A DNA stretch of 56,225 bases from Fibrobacter sp. (lineage in GTDB: Bacteria; Fibrobacterota; Fibrobacteria; Fibrobacterales; Fibrobacteraceae), in NCBI GenBank assembly GCA_017475045.1, contig JAFVGH010000044.1, positions 1-56,225 on the forward strand, given 5' to 3'. Below, one piece after another: positions 23,974-30,877 of this stretch (position 1 is its first letter; every line of letters starts with the position of its first letter). A model generated the notes under the pieces. That model ran no database searches. It worked only from the letters and a program-made list of their open reading frames with translations, and was not told the DNA's origin. Both the position numbers and the translations under genes were made by a program.

Positions 23974-25110
23974 ATGGATATATTTCAATTGATGCTGAGT
24001 AAAGGGTTCATACAAAGTTTGACTGCCGTGCAGCTGTTTTTGTTGAGTCTGTTCATGGTGTTTTTGGCGGGTTGCAAATCAGAGACTCCAGCCCAGCGTC
24101 CCCCTGTTGTAAAATCTTCGTCTTCTGTCCAAGTTTTGTCATCTTCCAGTGTGGAGGAGGCTGATACAGTTGCTGTCGATACCATTGTTTCCAATACTGT
24201 AGATGTGGACTCAGCCTTGTCGGATTCCCTTCCCAAGGAAGTGGATGTCCAATCTAGTTCTTCCAAGTCTTCTAGTTCTTCTGTTGCGTCTAGTTCCTCT
24301 TTGCAAGAGCAGGTCGCGTCCTGTTCTTCATCTGAAGCGGCTCTCGATACCATTGTTCCGGTCGCAATTGATTCCACTCTCCAAGAGGTCGCTTTGGAAC
24401 AACCTCCACAGGAAGCCCCTCTTGATACAGCTAAAGATACGGTTGTTACGGAAGAACCTCCCAAGGATACGTCTCTATGTGCTGATGTCCCTGCATCTGT
24501 TCTTTGTGATAAGAGAGATGGCCAGTTGTACAGAACGGTGCATATCGGTCCTCAAGTCTGGATGGCCCAAAATTTGAATTATGCAGTCACCAACAGTTGG
24601 TGCTACAGGAACAGCTTGGAAAATTGTTCTAATTATGGTCGTCTCTACCAGTGGACCGCTGCCATGAACTTAGATAAGGTCTACAGCCATTCCCTGGCAG
24701 GAAACTTGATTGAAGAAAGGCACCAGGGGGTTTGCCCTGATGGCTGGTATATGCCCAAAGACAGTGATATGGAGGCTTTAGTTCGTTACGTGAAGGAATC
24801 TAACAAGACGTCAGGATTTGCTGCTGAAGAGGTGGGGACAAGTCTTCGTAAGGAAACGGGTTGGGAAGAGAACGACGAGGAAATTCTTGGGACGAACCGC
24901 TATGGATTTGCAGCTATTCCTGCAGGTTATCGTGATGCTAATGGGTCATTTGCCTTTCTTGGAGAAGAAGCTGATTTCTGGGTGGCAGAGGAAGAGTCTA
25001 ATGGGACACTGGCTCCCCATTGGAACTTGTATTACGCAAATCAAACCTTTAGCGGAGAGTACAGGAATTTGAAAACCTTCGCCTTTTCAGTGCGTTGTAT
25101 CAAGAGATAA
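23974..25110 (+). CDS. FISUMP lipoprotein (Fibrobacter succinogenes major paralogous domain)
   Basis: About 378 aa. The signal segment ends in the lipobox VFLAGC. Starts at 23974 or 23992 both give a workable signal; the frame is open from 23914, but that would precede the predicted transcription start. A Ser/Pro/Thr-rich linker with SSSSS runs follows. The C-terminal 185 residues match the Fib_succ_major domain (TIGR02145): VWMAQNLNY, CYRNSLENCSNYGRLYQWT, CPDGWYMPKDSDMEAL, GFAAIPAGYRDANGSF and FSVRCIKR. The family is secreted or surface-exposed and of unknown function. It lies 12 bases upstream of the cytochrome cluster, probably in the same transcript. Confidence 0.93.
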   Translation: MDIFQLMLSKGFIQSLTAVQLFLLSLFMVFLAGCKSETPAQRPPVVKSSSSVQVLSSSSVEEADTVAVDTIVSNTVDVDSALSDSLPKEVDVQSSSSKSSSSSVASSSSLQEQVASCSSSEAALDTIVPVAIDSTLQEVALEQPPQEAPLDTAKDTVVTEEPPKDTSLCADVPASVLCDKRDGQLYRTVHIGPQVWMAQNLNYAVTNSWCYRNSLENCSNYGRLYQWTAAMNLDKVYSHSLAGNLIEERHQGVCPDGWYMPKDSDMEALVRYVKESNKTSGFAAEEVGTSLRKETGWEENDEEILGTNRYGFAAIPAGYRDANGSFAFLGEEADFWVAEEESNGTLAPHWNLYYANQTFSGEYRNLKTFAFSVRCIKR

Positions 25111-25122
25111 GAGGCGTCCTGT

Positions 25123-25497
25123 ATGGAACGGTCTTTTAAGTTTTTTTTGGCCCTCTTTGTTTTGCTAGTAGGTTCCCTATTTGCTGTGGAAGTTTTTTCG
25201 TTGCCCAAGGTGACTCCGGAGCTCAAAACGGAGGCACAGGAGTATTACAATAACGAATGTAAGGCATGTCATCGTTGGGCCCGCAAGTTCGCCGCTCCTC
25301 CTATGAAAGAGAATGTGGCCCAGTACACAGAAAAACCCGAAGAAATGGTCCGGTATTTGATGCATCCGACCCCGAAGCATCCAGAAACTTGGCCCTCCAT
25401 GGAAATAACGCCCCTTACGGAGGACCAAGCGAAGATGATGACGGCTTGGCTTTTGTACATTTTAGCCAATCCGGAGGATCCGGGCAGACCTAAGTAG
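25123..25497 (+). CDS. Small monoheme cytochrome c
   Basis: 124 aa. An N-terminal hydrophobic signal or anchor (FFLALFVLLVGSLFAVEVFS) exports it to the periplasm. One heme site, CKACH at about residue 46, precedes a short cytochrome c fold; likely axial Met candidates lie in the PSMEITPLTEDQAKMM segment. It is the first of five redox genes in tandem. By position and type it could play the role of the monoheme ActE subunit of Alternative Complex III, or be a soluble electron shuttle (inference). Confidence 0.85.
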   Translation: MERSFKFFLALFVLLVGSLFAVEVFSLPKVTPELKTEAQEYYNNECKACHRWARKFAAPPMKENVAQYTEKPEEMVRYLMHPTPKHPETWPSMEITPLTEDQAKMMTAWLLYILANPEDPGRPK

Positions 25498-25509
25498 TTG
25501 GGAGTGGGA

Positions 25510-26037
25510 ATGAAATACTTTATGGCTGGAATCTTGGCGCTTTTGTGCGGCTTTTTTCTAGCCGATTTTCTATTCCGTCAGCATGAGTCCGAGATTAAGA
25601 CCCCTGGAATAATTCCCTTTGATCATTCACTTCATGGGGATTCTATTGGACTAGATTGTTCACATTGCCATACGGGGTCTATGGATCAGGCACACGCGTA
25701 CATGCCTTCAAGAGTCGACTGTATGGACTGTCATAGGCTTCCTCTGACCGAGAACCCTGGGATTGAACGCCTTGATTCCCTTCTAGCAGGGGCCGAAGAG
25801 TTTCCTTGGGTTCACAAGAAGGTCTTGCCGGAACATGTGGTGTTCCATCATGGGTTACATTTTGCAGCCAAAGTTTTGTGTACCGATTGTCATGGATCCA
25901 CGGAAAAAATCCGTAAGAACATCTATGGTGGGGAACGTTGGACCATGCAGATGTGCATGGATTGCCATAGTGGTAAGAGTTTTAAGGACCGGGATTTTAA
26001 GCGGGCAGCTATTCATTGCGGGGCATGTCATCGCTAG
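25510..26037 (+). CDS. Pentaheme cytochrome c, ActA-like
   Basis: 175 aa from the ATG after gggagtggga; a TTG four codons earlier is less likely. One N-terminal membrane helix is followed by five CxxCH heme sites (CSHCH, CMDCH, CTDCH, CMDCH, CGACH). The order and spacing follow ActA of Alternative Complex III: FDHSLHG before heme 1, then VLPEHVVFHHGLHFAAKVLC before heme 3, MQMCMDCH, and a terminal CGACHR. In ACIII this subunit takes electrons from the iron-sulfur/quinol module and passes them to periplasmic acceptors. It sits directly upstream of the iron-sulfur subunit, as in act operons. Confidence 0.9.
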   Translation: MKYFMAGILALLCGFFLADFLFRQHESEIKTPGIIPFDHSLHGDSIGLDCSHCHTGSMDQAHAYMPSRVDCMDCHRLPLTENPGIERLDSLLAGAEEFPWVHKKVLPEHVVFHHGLHFAAKVLCTDCHGSTEKIRKNIYGGERWTMQMCMDCHSGKSFKDRDFKRAAIHCGACHR

Positions 26038-26048
26038 GTTAGGGTTTT

Positions 26049-26915
26049 ATGGATAGGCGTGAATTTATCAAGGCATGTTCGGTTGTGGCTTTAATGCAGG
26101 TCTTGTGGGGTTGCCGCCGTATTCCTGATTTTTCTGGAGCATCTGTTCCGGAACTTGCAGAGTTTGAGAAAGAAGTTCGCCTGGCTTTATCCAACTCCAA
26201 GGGGGCCTTCAATCTAGTTCAGGTTCCTATGCCTGGTGCCATCAGCGCTCCAGGAGCGTCTCCCTTGAATCGTTTTGGAATGGCGATAGACTTGGATGCT
26301 TGTGATGGATGCGGTAAATGTATACTTGCCTGCATGGAAGAAAACAATATCCCTCTATCGCCTAAAGAGCAGCGTGATGCAGGAAGGTTCATGCATTGGA
26401 TTGAGATGCATGGAGGGGCTCCGGCCATGTGCTTCCATTGCGGAAACGCACCCTGTGAAAAAGTTTGCCCTACGGGGGCGGCAAGCCATAGTCCTGATGG
26501 ACTTAGCACCATGATGTACAAGCGTTGTACTGGATCCAGATTCTGTGGGGCAAACTGCCCTGTGGGGGCCCGTAAGTTCAATTATGTGGACAGTGTCAAG
26601 GAAGGCCTTGCTCGTAAATTCAATCCAGGTGTTCCCCTTCGTGAAAAAGGGGTCATGGAGAAATGTTCCCTTTGCATACAACGTCTGCAAGACCACAAGC
26701 ACGCTCAATTAGCCTTAAGGCCTGGTTCACAGTGGCGGGGGAGTGGCTTAAAAACGGCCTGTAGCGAAGCTTGTCCTAAAAATGCCATTATCTTTGGCAA
26801 CTGGTTGGATCAGGATTCCCCCTTAGTGAAAGAGGCAAAGCACCATAATCTCTATGTGCCGGCAGAAATTGCTGCACTAGACCCGTCTGTTGTTTACATG
26901 CGGGGGAGGCGCTAG
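26049..26915 (+). CDS. Periplasmic 4x[4Fe-4S] ferredoxin-like subunit, ActB-C-terminal/NrfC-like
   Basis: 288 aa. The N-terminus MDRREFIKACSVVALM has a twin-arginine motif and a possible lipobox (LWGC), so it should be exported folded by Tat. Four cysteine clusters bind four [4Fe-4S] centres: CDGCGKCILAC, CFHCGNAPCEKVC, CTGSRFCGANC and CSLCIQ...CSEAC. The stretch from MHWIEMHGG to GARKFNY matches the iron-sulfur half of ActB in Alternative Complex III. The large molybdopterin-fold half of ActB is missing and is not encoded nearby. The stop overlaps the GTG of the NrfD gene by one base. Confidence 0.92.
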   Translation: MDRREFIKACSVVALMQVLWGCRRIPDFSGASVPELAEFEKEVRLALSNSKGAFNLVQVPMPGAISAPGASPLNRFGMAIDLDACDGCGKCILACMEENNIPLSPKEQRDAGRFMHWIEMHGGAPAMCFHCGNAPCEKVCPTGAASHSPDGLSTMMYKRCTGSRFCGANCPVGARKFNYVDSVKEGLARKFNPGVPLREKGVMEKCSLCIQRLQDHKHAQLALRPGSQWRGSGLKTACSEACPKNAIIFGNWLDQDSPLVKEAKHHNLYVPAEIAALDPSVVYMRGRR

Positions 26916-28579
26916 TGTACAGAATTCTAGTGTACATAGGCGCTATTCTTTTGCTTTTAGGGGCGTCAGCTTTTGGACTTTCCCTATGGGATGGTCCTTC
27001 GGCTTGGCATACGGATGCTCGCACCTTCTGGGGTGTCCCCATTTCACTCTTTGTGTTGTGGATTGGCCTTGCCCATGCGGGGACCTTGATTTCCGCCATA
27101 TTCCTTGCCTTGGGTTACCCGCTCGGCCGCAGAACTTCCATGATTGCTGAGCTTTCAACATTATGCTCCTTGGTGGTGGCAGTCTTGTTCCCCCTGGTTC
27201 ACCTGGGCATTATTGAAAATTTTTACATGGTGGTCCCGTTCCTGGATGCCCGCGGTAATTTTGCGAATTTGCGTTCCCCGCTAGTCTGGGATTTCTGTTG
27301 TATTGCCGTTTACGGGATGGTTTCTTTTTTGTTTTTTGTTAATCACCTGTTTAGCGAAAAGAAGCCTGCCCTTAAAAAATTGATTCGTCCCATGGCTTGG
27401 CTGCTTTTCCCGCTGGTTCTTTGGGTTCACACCATCGTGAGTCTTGATTTTGCGGTGACCTTTGTACCAGAATGGAGGGGGGCATTTTTCCCGCTTTACT
27501 TCATTGCAGGGGCTATCTATTCGGGGCTCGCTCTAGTTGTCATTCTCCTTACGGCGGAGCATTGCCGTGTCCGTGTGTTGGAAAGGCTGATGCTTTCCCT
27601 TTCTTGGTTCATGGCGGCTTTCTGGCTTTGGGAATTCCTGTTGAAGGGGGCATTTTCTTTCGAGGTGTTTTTTCTCGGAGCGGTGGTTCCCCAAATTATG
27701 TGGTTGCGAGTTATCCGTGAGAATACGTTCGGTAGGCTTCTGGTTGCATTCTCCATCTTGATTTCTTTGGGCTTGGAACGCTATATACTTGTCACACCTT
27801 CAGAATACGATGTGGCGAATGCCTTCGGATGGCTGGATTTGGGCCTTGTTGCATTTTCGATAGGATTATTTGTTCTTTTGTTTTTTGTTTTGCGTGCAAA
27901 ATTGGGAGCTCTGCTAGAAGGGGATGACGTGGTTATGGGGGAGATTGTCCTGCAGGAAGATGAATCTGCCAAGATGGACATGCCCAAGTCCATTGTTTTT
28001 TCGGCTTTGCGTCTGCCCTTGTTGCTAGGTGTTCTTGTCACTTTGGTGTATGTAACTTGGGCGGTTTCCTGTGATAATGGAGTACTTTTCCCATTGTCGG
28101 TAGTGAACGTTGTTCCCTTGTGTCTACCGTTACTTGTGCTTGTGGCGAGTGTGGTTTTATGTGCAAGACCCTTGTGGAATATTTTAGGAAATCGTTCGAA
28201 GATTGTATGTGTTGTTCTTGCGGGAATCTTGGGTATCAATGCAGGAACGTTCTGGGCTGGAGGCAGTTCGGACGCACCTGCGGGTGCGGTGTCCGTACAG
28301 GAATTGGCATCGGTCAAGTCTACCGAGAGCATTTGGACGTCCCGTTGTGCTAGTTGCCATGGAAACGATGGAAAGTTTAACGAAAAGTTTGTCCGCGAGT
28401 TCTATCCTTTGCCCCAAAAACTCTCCCTGGAGCGGTTAGACTCTTTGGGTAGTGATTCTCTTGTCCACGTTATCCTGGATGGTCGCGTGAATATGAACCC
28501 CTACCGGGGTAGGGTCACCGAAGACGAGGCCCGTGGGCTGGTCCATTATATGCGGAAACTAGCAGGGGAGGAACAATAA
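26915..28579 (+). CDS. NrfD/ActC-like quinol-interacting membrane protein fused to a C-terminal cytochrome c domain
   Basis: 554 aa, GTG start. About ten hydrophobic helices. FVLWIGLAHAGTLISAIFLA and HLGIIENFYMVVPFLDARGN followed by NLRSPLVWDFC are diagnostic for the NrfD/PsrC/ActC family, which binds menaquinol and passes electrons to an iron-sulfur partner. After extra helices (about 370-450), a periplasmic domain carries one heme site, CASCH at about residue 478, with NMNPYRGRVTEDEARGLVHY as a cytochrome c tail. This fusion lets one polypeptide combine quinol oxidation and heme transfer. Canonical ACIII instead has ActC, ActF and ActE as separate proteins. Confidence 0.92.
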   Translation: MYRILVYIGAILLLLGASAFGLSLWDGPSAWHTDARTFWGVPISLFVLWIGLAHAGTLISAIFLALGYPLGRRTSMIAELSTLCSLVVAVLFPLVHLGIIENFYMVVPFLDARGNFANLRSPLVWDFCCIAVYGMVSFLFFVNHLFSEKKPALKKLIRPMAWLLFPLVLWVHTIVSLDFAVTFVPEWRGAFFPLYFIAGAIYSGLALVVILLTAEHCRVRVLERLMLSLSWFMAAFWLWEFLLKGAFSFEVFFLGAVVPQIMWLRVIRENTFGRLLVAFSILISLGLERYILVTPSEYDVANAFGWLDLGLVAFSIGLFVLLFFVLRAKLGALLEGDDVVMGEIVLQEDESAKMDMPKSIVFSALRLPLLLGVLVTLVYVTWAVSCDNGVLFPLSVVNVVPLCLPLLVLVASVVLCARPLWNILGNRSKIVCVVLAGILGINAGTFWAGGSSDAPAGAVSVQELASVKSTESIWTSRCASCHGNDGKFNEKFVREFYPLPQKLSLERLDSLGSDSLVHVILDGRVNMNPYRGRVTEDEARGLVHYMRKLAGEEQ

Positions 28580-29025
28580 TGGATGCTATCCTGAATGCAC
28601 TCTCTTGCCTTATGGCCCTTGGAACATCCATGTTCTTATGGCGTAAGCCCCTGAATATTCATAAGGAGGCCGGAATACTGGCTTTGTTCCTTGTGGTCTT
28701 TTGTCTGTTTTCTTATTTCACTATGGAGGCTTCGGACCTTACCCAAGAGCATATGCCTTTCCGGATGCTCTCGCTGTGTCTTTGTTTTTCTACCACTTCT
28801 CTGACTAGCCATAAGACTCGCTATCTTGTCCTTGTACAGATCCTGTGGCTTTGGGTGGAGTTCTTTGGTGGGCTTACCTTTGTGTATCGGGGGCTGGAGA
28901 TGCCCTGGACCCGCATTATAGCCATTGGTTCAGGAGCCCTGGGTGGGGTTTTCCTATCCCATATCAGCAGGGAGATGGAATTTATGCTGATGGTTTACTG
29001 GATTGCCATCTGGATGTTTTTCTGA
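28579..29025 (+). CDS. Small integral membrane protein of the ACIII-like cluster
   Basis: 148 aa with about four hydrophobic helices and no signal peptide. Its ATG overlaps the stop of the NrfD-cytochrome gene (TAATG), so it is translationally coupled and probably a subunit or assembly factor of the complex. No family is recognised. Position alone recalls ActD/ActF, but it is shorter than ActF and shows no NrfD motifs. Confidence 0.75.
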   Translation: MDAILNALSCLMALGTSMFLWRKPLNIHKEAGILALFLVVFCLFSYFTMEASDLTQEHMPFRMLSLCLCFSTTSLTSHKTRYLVLVQILWLWVEFFGGLTFVYRGLEMPWTRIIAIGSGALGGVFLSHISREMEFMLMVYWIAIWMFF

Positions 29026-29085
29026 CGAAAATCCCTAAATATTGCCTTTTTCCAATAAAAAGCCATATTTTTTATAAAAAATCCC

Positions 29086-29113
29086 TTGACAAGGCCCCTG
29101 TTTTATCTATATT
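29086..29113 (+). promoter_or_regulatory. tRNA-Asn promoter TTGACA-N16-TATATT
   Basis: Perfect -35 TTGACA at 29086-29091, 16-nt spacer, -10 TATATT followed by TG at 29108-29113, 19 bases before the mature tRNA. Confidence 0.88.
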
Positions 29114-29132
29114 TGCGTGCGTCATTCGACGG

Positions 29133-29205
29133 TGCTTCATAGCTCAGTTGGTAGAGCCCGCGACTGTTAATCGCGTTGTCCTTGGTTCGAGTCCAAGTGA
29201 AGCAG
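29133..29205 (+). tRNA. tRNA-Asn (GTT)
   Basis: A 73-nt cloverleaf: acceptor TGCTTCA / TGAAGCA, D-arm GCTC-AGTTGGTA-GAGC, anticodon arm CGCGA-CTGTTAA-TCGCG with anticodon GTT, T-loop TTCGAGT, discriminator G. CCA is not encoded. Confidence 0.96.
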
Positions 29206-29210
29206 CTTAA

Positions 29211-29242
29211 ACGCCCCGATCTTACGGTCGGGGCGTTTTTTT
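29211..29242 (+). terminator. Terminator after tRNA-Asn
   Basis: Stem acgccccgat / gtcggggcgt (with one wobble) followed by a seven-T run. The next gene's -10 begins immediately after it. Confidence 0.9.
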
Positions 29243-29243
29243 G

Positions 29244-29249
29244 TATCTT
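29244..29249 (+). promoter_or_regulatory. Putative -10 TATCTT, leaderless, for the 29256 gene
   Basis: TATCTT directly after the tRNA terminator and six bases before the ATG at 29256. The -35 region would lie inside the hairpin and is weak. Confidence 0.4.
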
Positions 29250-29255
29250 TTGAAT

Positions 29256-30464
29256 ATGTCTTTTAGGACTCTAAAAAAATTATTGCTTTGTCTTGTTGCC
29301 TGCTCGGGGGTGGCTATGGCTGATGCCATTTCCAGCGACGCCCTGGCTAAAGGCGGCTCCGTCACCCGTGACCAGCAATTGCGTGAAATACGTGATATTA
29401 TGCGTGGTGGCCGTGGTGGCTATATTGATCTGGGCTTCAACTATCTACCCATGCGGAGCCAGACCCCTCTGGAAAGCCCTTATGGTGAACATGAAGGCTA
29501 CGCTTTCAAGCATCATTTTGCCGGTTTTGGCAGTGGCGAGGTGGCAAAGAATAGCCATCTGGGTGCCTTGCTTTGGTTCGAACGTTCAGGCTGGGATGGC
29601 GAGGACTTCTTCTTCTGGCCTATGTATAATGATTTTTCTCTGGCTCGTTCCGTAACCACCTGGGGCCTTACGTACACCCAGTCCGCTATGAATCTGACTT
29701 TGGCTGGCGGTATGCAACACCAGAATGTGGAATATGTGGGAGACATTTATCCTCATGAAAATGATTCCCTGCTGTATTCTTGGGGCCATATTCGATGGGG
29801 CCGGACCAGTGTTCAGGGAAGTTTCTATAAGGGACACTGGAATACGTTACGTATTTCTATGGATTTGGAATCTCGGAGCGTATATGGTGGCCGCAAGAGT
29901 GGACTGACCACATACTTGCCGAATCTTGAAATGGCCCTCTATAATGGTAAGGGCGACAAGGATTCTGTGCGCGTGTTCTGGGAACAGAACCTGTTTGCAC
30001 AGATTCTTTATGGCGAGGTTGCTTTTGATTTTCCCCGCAAGGAGTTTCATTCTGGAGCACTAAAGTATTATCCAGATCCCTCCCGCATGGTAGCTATAGA
30101 GTTTACCTGCTTGCGTCGTAATGTGCGGCATGGCTCCAAGGACCTACTTTGGGGTGGCGGCATCGAGCTTCCCTTCGTGCGGTTCGCCTATAACTCCAGT
30201 TATGATTACGAGACCTTCTTCCATGCCAAGGGGACCTTCCTGGTAGAATTCCAGTTCAACCTAGCCACCATTGATGGTTTACTGTTTGCCCGTGGTGGAA
30301 CCCGCTCTGCTCCAATGGAAACCTTGAAAATCGAAAAGAAAAAGAATTTTGAGAGCAATAACGACAAGGGACTTGACCTTATGAGCGGGACGAAGGGGGA
30401 GACCAAGACGTTGGATGCTAAGGGTATCCGCTACGAAAAAGCGGGTTTCGAGGGAGGCAAATGA
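29256..30464 (+). CDS. Secreted or outer-membrane protein of unknown function
   Basis: 402 aa. The start MSFRTLKKLLLCLVACSGVAMA gives a standard signal peptide; the frame is open 15 bases upstream from a TTG. The mature protein is rich in aromatic residues with alternating beta-strands (GGYIDLGFNYLP, GLTYTQSAMNLTLAGGMQHQ, MVAIEFTCLRRNV, TFLVEFQFNLATIDG). This suggests a beta-barrel or large beta-sandwich in the outer membrane. The last 60 residues are charged and Lys/Gly-rich. Its end overlaps the next lipoprotein gene, so the two are linked. Confidence 0.75.
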   Translation: MSFRTLKKLLLCLVACSGVAMADAISSDALAKGGSVTRDQQLREIRDIMRGGRGGYIDLGFNYLPMRSQTPLESPYGEHEGYAFKHHFAGFGSGEVAKNSHLGALLWFERSGWDGEDFFFWPMYNDFSLARSVTTWGLTYTQSAMNLTLAGGMQHQNVEYVGDIYPHENDSLLYSWGHIRWGRTSVQGSFYKGHWNTLRISMDLESRSVYGGRKSGLTTYLPNLEMALYNGKGDKDSVRVFWEQNLFAQILYGEVAFDFPRKEFHSGALKYYPDPSRMVAIEFTCLRRNVRHGSKDLLWGGGIELPFVRFAYNSSYDYETFFHAKGTFLVEFQFNLATIDGLLFARGGTRSAPMETLKIEKKKNFESNNDKGLDLMSGTKGETKTLDAKGIRYEKAGFEGGK

Positions 30465-30844
30465 TGAAGGTGTTTTTGAAACATTTGTCAGTCCTAGCGT
30501 TCCTTCTAGTCGGCTGTTTTGCACTGTCTGGCTGCATCAGCCATTGGTTCGAGGATTCCACCACCCGTTTGCAGATTGAAAATAGGACTGGCGCAGATAT
30601 TATCGAAATTGACATTATTTCTGAGGATGGACGGCTCGTTCGCCCCTGGATTCAGGATACCATTAAAGATAGTTCGGTAAGTCGTGTTTACGAGGAAGAC
30701 TGGGTTGGGGATTTCAGGGGCCAGATTCTGTATTTAGACTCCCGAGTTGAAAAGGGCTATTTTGACATAAGCCTTTCCGGTGGCAGTCTCTACCTGGTCT
30801 TTACGAGGAATCCTGACGGGACCCTCCATTTCGAGTCTAGATAA
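30461..30844 (+). CDS. Small lipoprotein of unknown function
   Basis: 127 aa. Signal with lipobox ALSGC and a tandem ATG start (30461 or 30464) preceded by gagggagg. The mature domain (about 100 aa) is beta-rich: TTRLQIENRTGADIIEIDII, FRGQILYLDSRVEKGYFDIS and GGSLYLVFTRNP. No family is recognised. It overlaps the 29256 gene by 4 bases (ATGA), consistent with a two-gene envelope unit. Confidence 0.78.
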   Translation: MMKVFLKHLSVLAFLLVGCFALSGCISHWFEDSTTRLQIENRTGADIIEIDIISEDGRLVRPWIQDTIKDSSVSRVYEEDWVGDFRGQILYLDSRVEKGYFDISLSGGSLYLVFTRNPDGTLHFESR

Positions 30845-30863
30845 TAGTTTCATACTTTTTTAC

Positions 30864-30869
30864 TACATT
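30864..30869 (+). promoter_or_regulatory. Putative -10 TACATT for smc
   Basis: TACATT eight bases before the GTG start of smc. No Shine-Dalgarno fits between them and the -35 is weak, so this is a leaderless candidate. Confidence 0.35.
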
Positions 30870-30877
30870 AATCCATA

